From Phyllobacterium calauticae (lineage in GTDB: Bacteria > Pseudomonadota > Alphaproteobacteria > Rhizobiales > Rhizobiaceae), in NCBI RefSeq assembly GCF_019991125.1, contig NZ_JAGENB010000007.1:108781-172780 (forward strand): 64,000 bases of DNA, written 5' to 3'. This document shows, piece after piece, positions 43,999 through 53,065 of the stretch. The position numbers were made by a program, and so were the translations under genes. The notes under the pieces were generated by a model. That model was not told where the DNA came from, searched no databases, and saw nothing but the letters and a program-made list of their open reading frames with translations. Each line of letters starts with the position of its first letter. Within the stretch, counting starts at the first letter, position 1.

Positions 43999-45359
43999 CG
44001 AGACCGGTAACTTCTGTGGGGTTAGGCGGCGCGCAGGAGCGGCGGTTTGGGGTTGAACAGGGAAGGCAAGCTCGGCGCTGGCTGTCGGAAGGGTGCCCGC
44101 AATCGATCGCGTAGCTCACCATTGAACTCGGCCGTCCGAACCTGCATTGGCATGTGAGCACCATGGAGAGTCCAGCGCATCTGTTGCTTCTTGACCATCC
44201 GCTTTCCAACCACCGAGTTCACGGCAGACTCGGCGAGGCTGGTGGCGACACAAAGTCCTTCTCGGTAGCGCTGTCCATAGTTGGCGATCGCACCGCGGTT
44301 CGAACGAATATAGGTTAGGAGTTGCGAACCGAGACTGTGAAGCCTTGCAATAGAGACGACGCTTTTTTGCTGTGAGGGCTTCAGCCTTGCCAATAACCCC
44401 TCAAGGTCACGGATCGCGCGATCAACACGTCCGTGCCACAGCCGCCACTTCACGGCTCTGATCTCCTTGTCGATGGATGAGAGAGTTTGCGAGAGACCGG
44501 ATTGGGATCGTACCATGCTGTCCGAGATCTGCTGCATGGGCTGGACCCTCATGGCAATGTGGAACCAGTCGATAATATGGGTTGTCGGTCTCGGCATGGC
44601 GCGAGGCAGGCGCTTGAGGATTTCAGCGCCATCTGAGAGCACGGTGACGCCGCCATAGCCGCAATACCCTTCCCGTCGAAGCGTATGCAGCGCTCGATCC
44701 CGGATTGCCTTCTGCTGGGTGCTGGCGGTGACGAAATAGCGGCCACCGACATCACCACTACCGCCACGACTGCATCGGGCCACAACGAGCTCGAAGTTTC
44801 GCGCTGAATTGGGTTCTGCGCTACGGACATGGGCCGTGTCGATGCTGATGATGAACTCTCTACGTCGATCACCGGGAAGCGGCAGTTCGAGCTGCTGCCG
44901 CTCCTCCATCTTCCTTCTCGCGTGCGATTCTTCCTTTGCAACCTGATCGTCGATCCGCTCGCCGACCCTGATGGTGCGCTTGCGCACGGTCGCGTGCGTC
45001 TCGGTTGGCTCAACAGGCAGAAATTTGGTGAGTACATTCGCTGCCTGCCTATAGGGCATAATACTTCCCAGCCGCGCCGTCAGTTCCATCAACTCAGACG
45101 TCGCCCGATCGGGGCAGATTTCCTTCAGCGGAGCGAAGGCGCCCACCATGCCAGGATGGCAATCCCTGCACAGCATCCCGCGGGGGTTGCGAACCTTCAC
45201 CGTGCCGAAGACAGTTCTGATGCGGCGCGTCGTGTAATCCTTGATAGCGCGGAACGTATGGCAGTCCGGGCAGACCCGGCGAAAAAGGGAATAGGTCTCT
45301 GCCTCATGGCTCACCCGGCATTAACAATTCGTGTGCACCCCAGCAAGGTTACCGGTCTC
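43999..45359 (-). mobile_element. ISKra4-like insertion sequence
   Basis: About 1.36 kb bounded by imperfect inverted repeats: both ends begin GAGACCGGTAAC and continue to GGGGT, with about 18 of 23 positions matching. The single transposase gene fills the interior on the minus strand. No clear target duplication is seen beside the ends. A serine-recombinase fragment abuts the right end. Confidence 0.7.
44022..45314 (-). CDS. ISKra4-family transposase
   Basis: A 430-residue transposase that appears intact. It has an N-terminal zinc ribbon (CPDCHTFR, later CRDCHPG), a central catalytic region with EFIISIDTAHVRS, then VLSDGAEILKRLPRAMPR and the family mark IIDWFHIAMRVQPMQ, and a C-terminal SLAESAVNSVVGKRMVKKQQ that would carry the final acidic residue. 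It fills the IS bounded by the repeats at 43999 and 45359. A related but broken transposase lies at 54676-55834. Confidence 0.85.
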   Translation of the reverse strand: MSHEAETYSLFRRVCPDCHTFRAIKDYTTRRIRTVFGTVKVRNPRGMLCRDCHPGMVGAFAPLKEICPDRATSELMELTARLGSIMPYRQAANVLTKFLPVEPTETHATVRKRTIRVGERIDDQVAKEESHARRKMEERQQLELPLPGDRRREFIISIDTAHVRSAEPNSARNFELVVARCSRGGSGDVGGRYFVTASTQQKAIRDRALHTLRREGYCGYGGVTVLSDGAEILKRLPRAMPRPTTHIIDWFHIAMRVQPMQQISDSMVRSQSGLSQTLSSIDKEIRAVKWRLWHGRVDRAIRDLEGLLARLKPSQQKSVVSIARLHSLGSQLLTYIRSNRGAIANYGQRYREGLCVATSLAESAVNSVVGKRMVKKQQMRWTLHGAHMPMQVRTAEFNGELRDRLRAPFRQPAPSLPSLFNPKPPLLRAA

Positions 45360-45480
45360 TCGTGTAAAACACGCTCTCTTTCCTCCCGAACATCAGCCAG
45401 CATGCGTTGATTGTCGTTCCATTCCCGTTCCAAAGTGTCGGCGATCAGGCGATTGCCCGGATCAACCAGCCTGAACGCCG
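45360..45480 (-). pseudogene. Fragment of a serine site-specific recombinase
   Basis: On the minus strand one frame reads AFRLVDPGNRLIADTLEREW and continues NDNQRMLADVREERERVLHE. This is the pattern of the C-terminal coiled region of resolvase/invertase-type recombinases. It is cut off at the ISKra4-like end and no other part is present on the far side of that element. It is a marker of a former mobile element here. Confidence 0.55.
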
Positions 45481-45516
45481 CTGCAAGTCAAAAAAGTTAG
45501 ATTTATAAAATTACTA

Positions 45517-45546
45517 TTGACTGTTGTGATATAAATAACATAACAT
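45517..45546 (+). promoter_or_regulatory. Candidate promoter of the peptide-transporter/amidase operon
   Basis: TTGACT (45517-45522) and TAACAT (45541-45546) are spaced 18 bases apart in a strongly AT-rich stretch, 50 bases ahead of the first gene. The AT-rich DNA begins right after the recombinase fragment. Confidence 0.45.
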
Positions 45547-45596
45547 TTGTGCGAAAGGCGTGGACGCTACGCAGAACGCTTAGGAGGACTACCAAA

Positions 45597-47129
45597 ATGC
45601 ACCTGTTCAGGACGGCCCGCGCACTGGCGGCGGGAACTGCAGTCATCGCGTATTGTGCGGGAGTTGCAGCACCCGCTGTCGCCGCCGAGACAATCCGTAT
45701 CGCTTCGCCTTTTCCGACCACGACTCTGGATCCACTACGCTCGGCGGCGGCCGGCAACATTGAAACCTACGGCCAACTGTATGCCCGGTTGTTGCAACGC
45801 AATCCGCAGAGCGGGAATCTCGAGCCTGGCCTCGCTGAAAGCTGGGATGTTTCGGCAGACGGGCTTACCTACACCTTCCATTTGCGGGAAGCGAAGTTCA
45901 GCGACGGCTCGCCGCTAACCGCGACAGATGTGGCCTTCAGCCTCGAGCGCATCCGCACTGACAAGCAATCTGCCTATCCTGCCCCGCTAAGCGCAGTGAA
46001 CTCTGTGACGGCAACTGACCCCAAGACCGTCACATTCAAGCTGAAATTCACGTTCTCACCGTTTCTGGGCAATCTCGAAATCTGGAACATGGGCATCGTC
46101 TCCAAGGTGGATGTTGAAAAGCAGGGCGCAGAAAAGGCATTCTCGGGCGTCCCGCTCACTTCGGGCCCCTATGTGGTGAAGGAATGGATGCCCAACGAAA
46201 AGCTCGTGCTTCTGCCCAACGAACATTACTGGCGCAAAGGCTATCCAAAATCCGATGCGACGGTGGAACTTCTGGAGATCGCCTCGCCGGAGACCCGGAT
46301 TGCGATGTTGAAGGCTGGCGATATCGATGTAGTGCGCGGGGTGCAGTGGGCGCAGATCGACGAGTTGAAAACGGGCGAAAACATTGATATGCGCCTTGAA
46401 CCTTCCACGACAATTTACGTGACGTTGCTCAACAATAAGCGCGAGCCGTTTTCCAATTTGCAGGCGCGCCAAGCCGCCGCGCATGCCGTCGACAACAAGG
46501 CGATGACAAAGGCGGTAACGAACGGATACGCCGAACCAGCCAATACGACGTTGCCGGGGGCCGTCGATTTTCACGACAAGGAAAATCCCGGCATTGCCCC
46601 TGATCCTGCCAAAGCCAAACAGTTGCTGGCTGAATCCGGCATGCAGGGGAGAGAAGTCAAAATACTGGCCACTGGAGGCGCGGCAGAGCAGCAGCTGGCC
46701 CTTCTGCTTCAGGCGCAATGGCAGGCCATTGGCTTGAAACCGACCATAGTCAACGTCGATTCCGGCGCTTGGTGGGACGCGACCGGGAAGGGTGATTACG
46801 ATGCCGCCGCAACCTGGTGGTATAATGAAACACCCGATCCCGATTTGGCGGTTCGCTGGGCGCTTTGCGGTACCTGCGGCTCGAATTCTTTCAACACATT
46901 CTACAACAATGCGAAAGTCGACAAGCTCGTAGAACAGGGCACCAAAGAGACCGACCCAGTAAAACGCGCCGCCATCTACAAGGAAATCCAGGAGATCACC
47001 ACCGAGGAAGTGTCACAGATACCGCTTTACTACGCGCCGAACGCGGTCGCTTACGCCAAGCGTCTTACGGGCATCAAGTTGACGCCGACCATGCAGTGGA
47101 CGCTCGAAGATATGGTCATCGCCAAATGA
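45597..47129 (+). CDS. Peptide/nickel-type ABC substrate-binding protein (family 5)
   Basis: A 510-residue periplasmic binding protein. A Sec signal begins at MHLFRTARALAAGTAVIAYC with cleavage near AVA-AE. The family 5 pattern follows: IETYGQLYARLLQRNPQSGN, then LAESWDVSADGLTYTFHLRE with FSDGSPLTATDVAFSLERI. The ATG at 45597 follows AGGAGG; the frame is open upstream but lacks a ribosome site. It begins an operon with DppB-, DppC- and DppD/F-like genes and an amidase, so the ligand is likely an amide, peptide or oligomer that the hydrolases then cut. Confidence 0.92.
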   Translation: MHLFRTARALAAGTAVIAYCAGVAAPAVAAETIRIASPFPTTTLDPLRSAAAGNIETYGQLYARLLQRNPQSGNLEPGLAESWDVSADGLTYTFHLREAKFSDGSPLTATDVAFSLERIRTDKQSAYPAPLSAVNSVTATDPKTVTFKLKFTFSPFLGNLEIWNMGIVSKVDVEKQGAEKAFSGVPLTSGPYVVKEWMPNEKLVLLPNEHYWRKGYPKSDATVELLEIASPETRIAMLKAGDIDVVRGVQWAQIDELKTGENIDMRLEPSTTIYVTLLNNKREPFSNLQARQAAAHAVDNKAMTKAVTNGYAEPANTTLPGAVDFHDKENPGIAPDPAKAKQLLAESGMQGREVKILATGGAAEQQLALLLQAQWQAIGLKPTIVNVDSGAWWDATGKGDYDAAATWWYNETPDPDLAVRWALCGTCGSNSFNTFYNNAKVDKLVEQGTKETDPVKRAAIYKEIQEITTEEVSQIPLYYAPNAVAYAKRLTGIKLTPTMQWTLEDMVIAK

Positions 47130-47200
47130 GATGATGCAATGCGGGCGACGCTACCTCACGAAGGCACGTCGCCGGCCCTTTTCCTTCGGAGGACTCTGGA

Positions 47201-48139
47201 TTGACCCTACTTCCACTCATCTCGCGTCGCTTGCTCCAACTGCCGGGTGTTTTGGCTGGCATCTGTGTGGTGACGTTCATGTTGCTCCATCTGGCTCCGG
47301 GCGATCCTGCTCGATTGCTCGCCGGAGACCGCGCCAGCGCCGAGACGATTGCTGCAATCCGCCATCAAAACGGGTTGGATCAGCCGCTGTGGCAACAATT
47401 TATCACATATGTCGCCAACCTTCTCGCAGGCGATATTGGCCAGTCGCTGCGTTTCCAGCGGCCGGTAAGCGCATTAATCCACCAATTCATGTGGCCGACG
47501 CTGTTTCTTACCGGATACGTCGTCTTGCTTGCCGTGCCTCCGACGATCATGTTGGCAATCGCTAGCGCCCGCAGACCAGGCGGAGTTGCCGATCAGATCA
47601 TCCGCGTTTTGGGCATCGCAGGCCTCACAATCCCGGTATTTTGGCTGGCCATCATGATGTCGCGTTTCTTCGGGGCCGGACTCGGATGGTTTCCAGTGTC
47701 GGGCTATGGCCAGGGCTTTTTTGGCCATCTGCACCATTTGTTCCTGCCGGCGCTCTCCACATCAATCTGGCTCGTTCCGGTCCTGACGCAGAGCCTGCGC
47801 GCCGCATTGATCGAAAAGACAACAGCTGATTTCGTGACGACCGCACGTGCTCAAGGTGCTGGGGAAGGGGAGATTTTCTGGCGCACCATTTTGCCCAACG
47901 CGGTTTTGCCGACGCTCAATCTGCTGGGTGTCATGGTGGCCTTCCTGATCGGCGGAACGATCATAGTCGAGACTGTCTATGCCGTCCCCGGACTGGGCGC
48001 GCTGATGATCGGCTCGCTTCTGGGCCGCGACTACTATGTCGTGCAGGGATTGACGCTGACGTTTGCGCTGGCCACCGTGATCATCACGCTCGTTGTCGAC
48101 CTACTAACGGCTTTCATTGATCCCCGGGTCCGGCTTTGA
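47201..48139 (+). CDS. Peptide-type ABC transporter permease, DppB-like
   Basis: A 312-residue permease with about six membrane segments. It begins LLPLISRRLLQLPGVLAGIC and has the family loop TARAQGAGEGEIFWRTILPN. The TTG start at 47201 has a strong GGAGGA seven to eight bases ahead and no better start nearby. It pairs with the DppC-like permease 11 bases downstream. Confidence 0.9.
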   Translation: MTLLPLISRRLLQLPGVLAGICVVTFMLLHLAPGDPARLLAGDRASAETIAAIRHQNGLDQPLWQQFITYVANLLAGDIGQSLRFQRPVSALIHQFMWPTLFLTGYVVLLAVPPTIMLAIASARRPGGVADQIIRVLGIAGLTIPVFWLAIMMSRFFGAGLGWFPVSGYGQGFFGHLHHLFLPALSTSIWLVPVLTQSLRAALIEKTTADFVTTARAQGAGEGEIFWRTILPNAVLPTLNLLGVMVAFLIGGTIIVETVYAVPGLGALMIGSLLGRDYYVVQGLTLTFALATVIITLVVDLLTAFIDPRVRL

Positions 48140-48150
48140 GGTAACAGAAA

Positions 48151-48996
48151 ATGCGGCATGTCAAAATCCTGTTCGAGACCTTGCGGTCGGTGCGGCTGAC
48201 CGGGCCGATGCTCGCGGCGGCCGCTATCCTGGGCGGCTGGTTCCTGGTCGCACTGACGGCGAACTTCATTGCGCCCCACGATCCTGACGCGATCGACATC
48301 GTCCACATGCTGGGTGCTCCAAGTGCCGAGCACTGGTTCGGCACCGACCAGGTTGGCCGCGACGTGTTTTCGCGCGTTCTCCATGCATCGCGGGTGGATC
48401 TGCTTCTTTGTGTCGTCGGTGTGCTGCCGCCACTGTTGATCGGAACAACGCTTGGACTGCTCAGCGGTTACTTCGGCGGCGTGGTCGATGTCATTTTCAT
48501 GCGCATCTATGATCTGACCGCAGCGTTCCCATTCTTCGTCCTGGTGCTCGCGATTGTCGGTGTGCTGGGGCCTGGACTGAGCAATTTCATTATCGCTTTG
48601 GCACTCGTCGGATGGGTGACCTATGCACGGTTGGTTCGGGCCGAGGTATTGGTCGTCAAGGAGTCCGAGTACATTCAGGCTGCACAATGTCTTGGCTTTT
48701 CACAGCCCGCCATCCTGCTGCATCATGTCCTGCCAAATGTCATGGGATCAATTATCGCTTACGGTGTTAGCGATGCAGTGCTGGTGATGCTTGCGGGCGC
48801 GAGTTTCGGATTCATCGGAATGGGTGCGCAACCGCCGCTCGCCGAATGGGGCGTGATGATCGCCGATGGCCAGTCCTTTGTGCTCCAAGCTTGGTGGATC
48901 TGCTTCTTTCCCGGTCTTGCGGCAATCTCGCTCGGACTCGGTTTTGCTTTTCTGGGCGACGGCCTCGGGCAACTGCAACGAGCGCAAGCGTCATGA
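48151..48996 (+). CDS. Peptide-type ABC transporter permease, DppC-like
   Basis: A 281-residue permease. The N-terminal segment is followed by the family stretch WFGTDQVGRDVFSRVLHASR, and the EAA loop is YIQAAQCLGFSQPAILLHHV. GAGG precedes the ATG. Its stop overlaps the start of the ATPase gene (ATGA). Confidence 0.92.
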   Translation: MRHVKILFETLRSVRLTGPMLAAAAILGGWFLVALTANFIAPHDPDAIDIVHMLGAPSAEHWFGTDQVGRDVFSRVLHASRVDLLLCVVGVLPPLLIGTTLGLLSGYFGGVVDVIFMRIYDLTAAFPFFVLVLAIVGVLGPGLSNFIIALALVGWVTYARLVRAEVLVVKESEYIQAAQCLGFSQPAILLHHVLPNVMGSIIAYGVSDAVLVMLAGASFGFIGMGAQPPLAEWGVMIADGQSFVLQAWWICFFPGLAAISLGLGFAFLGDGLGQLQRAQAS

Positions 48997-50636
48997 CAGA
49001 GGAAAAAAATCAGCCGCTGCTGGACGTCAGAGAGCTTACCGTTGCGTTTGGCCATTTGGCCGTCGTAAAGGGCATTTCCTTTGCCGTTCAGCCCGGCGAG
49101 ATCATCGGCATTGTTGGAGAAAGCGGCTCGGGAAAATCCATTACCTGCCGTGCCTTGATGGGACTTTTGCCCGGCACCGCCAACGCCTCTGGGAGTGTAA
49201 AATTGAACGGTCGCCAGTTGCTCGGACTGGACGAAGCCAGTTGGCGTTCTATCCGCGCTCCCGAAATGGCAATGATTTTCCAGAATCCGGCTTCGCACCT
49301 CGATCCGCTGAAGCGAATTGGTCAACAGATCGCTGAGCCAATGATCCGGCATCAGGGGATTGGCCGAAGCGAAGGCCAAGATCGCGCCGTCAGGTTGCTC
49401 GAGGCGGTTGGGATTCGAGATCCGGAACTTCGCGCTCGTTCGTATCCGCATGAGTTCTCGGGCGGCATGAAGCAACGCGCCATGATCGCCGCGGCAATCG
49501 GTTGCGGTCCCAAACTGCTGATTGCCGACGAACCGACGACTGCGCTGGATGTGACAGTGCAGGCTCGTATCTTGACACTCCTGACGAAACTGAACCGCGA
49601 GCGCGGTCTCGCGATCGTCCTCATCTCGCACGACCTCGGCGTCGTTGCCGATGTCTGCTCGCGGGTCGTGGTGATGCGTCACGGCGAGATAGTGGAGCAG
49701 GGAAAGACTGACCAGATTGTCAACAAGCCGCAGCACCCCTATACGAAACTGCTCATCGATTCCCAACCTGGCCGTCGCCCGGCAGGGGCCGGATCAGCCG
49801 GATCAGCCCCGGCGCGCTCCCCCCTGCTCACGATCGAAAATCTCTCCGTGTCGTTTCCCGGCAAACGCGACCTCGCCAGTGGCCTCCGTCTCAAAAGTGC
49901 CCGCGAATTTCTTGCTCTCGACGGCGTAAATATGCAGATCGCCGAGGGCGAGACGGTCGGAATCGTCGGTGAAAGCGGGTCGGGCAAAAGCACTCTGGCG
50001 CGCGCCATCATCCGGCAGAACGGCGCAAGCGGCGGAGCCATCCGGTTTGACGGGCAGAATGTTCAGGCTTTGCGTGGCGAAACGCTGACCCGATTTTGCC
50101 GCAGCATCCAGATGGTGTTCCAGAATCCATACGATTCGCTGAACCCCCGCATGACTGTCTCGGAAGCCATCGCGGAGCCGATCTGGCGGCACGGGCTGGC
50201 AGACCGGCGCACGGCACAACGCCAAGCGGATGAACTGCTCGAGTTGGTTGAATTACCGGGCATACTGCGTGATCGCAAGCCGCGCCAGCTTTCGGGAGGG
50301 CAATGCCAGCGCGTCGGCCTGGCCCGGGCACTTGCTCTCAAACCGCAAGTCCTTATCGCAGACGAAATCACATCGGCACTCGACGTGACGACCCAGGCCC
50401 AAATCCTGGACCTATTGACCCGCCTGCAACGCGAGCGCGCGCTCACGCTGCTCTACATTTCCCATGATCTCCGTGTCGTGAGCAGCTTCTGCCAGCGCGT
50501 TTATGTCTTCAAGGCCGGCCGTATCGTAGAGAGCGGCCCAGCGCGGCAAGTGCTGACCAAACCGCGCGATCCATACACCCAAGAACTTGTCGAATCGATC
50601 GGTTCCCTCGTTCCTTCACCTACTCTCGCATTATGA
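48993..50636 (+). CDS. Fused dipeptide-type ABC ATPase (DppD-DppF-like, GsiA-like)
   Basis: A 547-residue protein with two complete ATPase domains. The first has Walker A GESGSGKSITC (near 40) and signature FSGGMKQRAMIAAA; the second has GESGSGKSTLARAI (near 325) and LSGGQCQRVGLARA, with Walker B IADEITSALD. The linker after the first domain is proline/alanine-rich. One protein thus does the work of DppD and DppF. The ATG overlaps the end of the upstream permease gene; upstream in-frame codons would lie inside that gene. Confidence 0.92.
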   Translation: MTEEKNQPLLDVRELTVAFGHLAVVKGISFAVQPGEIIGIVGESGSGKSITCRALMGLLPGTANASGSVKLNGRQLLGLDEASWRSIRAPEMAMIFQNPASHLDPLKRIGQQIAEPMIRHQGIGRSEGQDRAVRLLEAVGIRDPELRARSYPHEFSGGMKQRAMIAAAIGCGPKLLIADEPTTALDVTVQARILTLLTKLNRERGLAIVLISHDLGVVADVCSRVVVMRHGEIVEQGKTDQIVNKPQHPYTKLLIDSQPGRRPAGAGSAGSAPARSPLLTIENLSVSFPGKRDLASGLRLKSAREFLALDGVNMQIAEGETVGIVGESGSGKSTLARAIIRQNGASGGAIRFDGQNVQALRGETLTRFCRSIQMVFQNPYDSLNPRMTVSEAIAEPIWRHGLADRRTAQRQADELLELVELPGILRDRKPRQLSGGQCQRVGLARALALKPQVLIADEITSALDVTTQAQILDLLTRLQRERALTLLYISHDLRVVSSFCQRVYVFKAGRIVESGPARQVLTKPRDPYTQELVESIGSLVPSPTLAL

Positions 50637-50646
50637 AGATTTGACC

Positions 50647-52107
50647 ATGCGCCTCGACGAATATGTTGCCAACGACGGAACCAGCCTCAGCGAACTGCTG
50701 AAAAAGGGCGATGTCACGCCGAAGGAGTTGGGGCGATGCGTCGTGCAGGCCGTTGCAGCGGTTAATCCTGCAATAAACGCGGTTGTCGAACTTTATCAAG
50801 ACGCCATCGACGCACTCCCCGACCGGCCGCTTGGCGGCCCCTTTCATGGCATCCCAACGCTAACCAAAGACTTTCCTGTCGAGGCAGGACGGCCAGCTGA
50901 ATTCGGAAGCCGTCTTGCCATGGGCTTCAAAGCTCCGCGCGACGCTGTCTATTGGACGCGCCTGCGTGACGGTGGGCTCATCAACGCGGGCCGCACCACC
51001 AGCTCGGAGTTCGGCGTGCCGGCAACCACCGAGACGCTGCTCTACGGTGCCACGCGCAATCCGTGGAATTTGGCTCATGGCGTTTCAGGTTCCAGCGGCG
51101 GGGCTGCGGCGGCCGTCGCTGCCGGCATCGTTCCATTCGCTCAGGGGAGCGATGGCGGGGGATCGATCCGGAACCCGGCGTCCTTTTGCGGGCTGATCGG
51201 CCTCAAGCCGTCGCGCGGCCGCGTCACCGGATCGCCGGGCTCTGTCGCGCCCCTGCTGGGGTTGGGCACGTCTTTCATGCTGACTCGATCGGTTCGCGAC
51301 ACGGCGCTGCTTCTCGACCTGTGTCATGGCCCAGATGCAGGCGACGGCTATGAGATCGCACCGCCCCCAGGCAGCTATTGCGATGCCATGAATGTAGCTC
51401 CGAAAGAATTGCGCATAGCGTTTTGCACGAAACCCTGGTCGGGCTGCAAAGTCGACAGAGAAGTCACGGCCGCGGTGGAAGCCACCGCCGCCAGGCTCGC
51501 CGACCTTGGCCACCACGTTGAAGAGGCTTCGCCAAAGTTCGACTATGCCACGTTCCTGGCCGCCCAAATAACCATATGGGCGGCGGACAGCGCCGCAGGA
51601 CTGGTGGGATTGGCCGGGCAAATGGGAAGGGACATCGATGAAAAAACTTTGGGGGCCAGCGTCCTCGCCCTGCACCGCCATGGTTTGACGTTACGCGCCG
51701 CCCAACTCATGGAAGCACTTGCGATTTACGATGGGGTGACCCGCCAATTGGGACGCTTCCTTTCCGGCTACGATCTTCTGCTGACCCCCACCAGTGCCAT
51801 CCTGCCTGAAACGATCGGAACCTACGATCCCGCCCGACCCGGCATCGATGCGGACGGGGTATTCGCCGATCTCGAGCCCAAGGAGACCTTTACGGCGCTG
51901 TTCAATGCGACGGGCCAACCGGCAATCTCGCTGCCGACGGGCCGGAGTGTGACGGGCCTGCCGATAGGCATTCAACTTGTGGCGCGTTTTGGCCGTGAGG
52001 ATATGCTGCTCGCGGTGGCACGTCAGCTTGAACAAGGACTTGACGGCGAGGGTATCTGGAATCAGGGCCTGCCGGAAATGTATGCCTCCACCATGGAGCT
52101 CGCATGA
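50647..52107 (+). CDS. Amidase-signature hydrolase, similar to NylA-type amidases
   Basis: A 486-residue amidase-signature enzyme. The catalytic triad is visible: Lys74 in TLTKDFP, the cis-serine region GSSGG (149-150) and nucleophile Ser173 in DGGGSIRNPAS. The stretch GATRNPWN and the spacing of the three residues are close to those of 6-aminohexanoate cyclic-dimer hydrolase (NylA: Lys72, Ser150, Ser174). That is family knowledge; the true substrate here may be another cyclic or linear amide. The ATG at 50647 is eight codons into a better lead; it lies 10 bases after the ATPase stop. The stop overlaps the RpiR gene by four bases. Confidence 0.88.
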   Translation: MRLDEYVANDGTSLSELLKKGDVTPKELGRCVVQAVAAVNPAINAVVELYQDAIDALPDRPLGGPFHGIPTLTKDFPVEAGRPAEFGSRLAMGFKAPRDAVYWTRLRDGGLINAGRTTSSEFGVPATTETLLYGATRNPWNLAHGVSGSSGGAAAAVAAGIVPFAQGSDGGGSIRNPASFCGLIGLKPSRGRVTGSPGSVAPLLGLGTSFMLTRSVRDTALLLDLCHGPDAGDGYEIAPPPGSYCDAMNVAPKELRIAFCTKPWSGCKVDREVTAAVEATAARLADLGHHVEEASPKFDYATFLAAQITIWAADSAAGLVGLAGQMGRDIDEKTLGASVLALHRHGLTLRAAQLMEALAIYDGVTRQLGRFLSGYDLLLTPTSAILPETIGTYDPARPGIDADGVFADLEPKETFTALFNATGQPAISLPTGRSVTGLPIGIQLVARFGREDMLLAVARQLEQGLDGEGIWNQGLPEMYASTMELA

Positions 52108-53036
52108 AAAACAGAACAAATGCCGCCAGCAAAGGATCAAATGCGGACAACGGCGGAACAAGAATCGACATCGAGGCGATCCTGCGCACCCGCATGAACG
52201 ATTTTTCGCCGTCGGAAAAGAACCTCGCCGGCTACCTGCTCGACAATGTTCAGATGCTGCCATTCGAAACCGGCGGTAGCATTGCCCATGCGGTCGGCGT
52301 CAGCGAAATGACCGTAACGCGTTTCGTTCGCGGTCTGGGTTTCGATAATTTGCGCGATCTGAAGAACCGGCTTCGAAATTCGGTCGCAGAGAAAGACAGT
52401 GAGATTGACGACTATATGGCACGCTTCCAGGTGCGCGACAGCCGCCAGCAAGCGCTGCAGGAGAGCCTGCGCCTAGAACTGAACGCCATCGTCAAGGCCT
52501 ACGCGCTATCCGCAACCGACATTTGGGATGTGGCCACTGAGGCCTTGGCCAAGACCCGGACAATCTATGTGGTCGGCTTCCAGGCATCGAAAGGTCTGGC
52601 CATGGATTTCGCCAGCCGTCTGCTCTGGGCCCGCCCAAACGTCATCTTCGTCGAAAATTCCAGCGGCACTTTCGGCGAAATTATCGCCGCCGACCCCAAA
52701 CACAGCCTGGTCGTTCTGATCGACACCGCCGCCTATGCCACGCGAGGGGTGAAGCTCGCGGAAAAATTGAAATCGCTCGACATGCCGCTGGTCATCGTCA
52801 CCGACAAGTTCAGCCACTGGGCGTTCTCCTATACGCACTTCGTATTCGAGGCTCATACCCACGTAAAAACATTCTGGGATTCCACTGCCAGCCTCAGTGT
52901 CATTCTGAATCTGATGATTGATACAGTCGCCATCCGGCTCGGCCCCATGGCCAAAAAGAACTTTGCCACAATGAACGAAATGGGGTCCCTGCTCGGCGAA
53001 TTTGTCGGCGGGAGCTATGCTCGTGGCAAGGACTGA
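52104..53036 (+). CDS. MurR/RpiR-family regulator
   Basis: A 310-residue regulator with an N-terminal RpiR helix-turn-helix (HAVGVSEMTVTRFVRGLGFD) and a C-terminal SIS domain (TIYVVGFQASKGLAMDFASR; VVLIDTAAYATRGVKLAEKL). SIS domains usually bind phosphosugars, but regulators of this type also control amide and peptide catabolism. It is coupled to the amidase gene (four-base overlap), so it probably controls the operon in which it is read, acting near 45.5 kb. Confidence 0.9.
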   Translation: MKNRTNAASKGSNADNGGTRIDIEAILRTRMNDFSPSEKNLAGYLLDNVQMLPFETGGSIAHAVGVSEMTVTRFVRGLGFDNLRDLKNRLRNSVAEKDSEIDDYMARFQVRDSRQQALQESLRLELNAIVKAYALSATDIWDVATEALAKTRTIYVVGFQASKGLAMDFASRLLWARPNVIFVENSSGTFGEIIAADPKHSLVVLIDTAAYATRGVKLAEKLKSLDMPLVIVTDKFSHWAFSYTHFVFEAHTHVKTFWDSTASLSVILNLMIDTVAIRLGPMAKKNFATMNEMGSLLGEFVGGSYARGKD

Positions 53037-53065
53037 AAATAAAATCGATTAGGAATCGATCGACT

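Noticed and set aside
43999..45359. Target-site duplication around the ISKra4-like element
   Set aside because: The flanks (ggctc on the left, tcgtg on the right) do not match beyond two bases, so no duplication is claimed.
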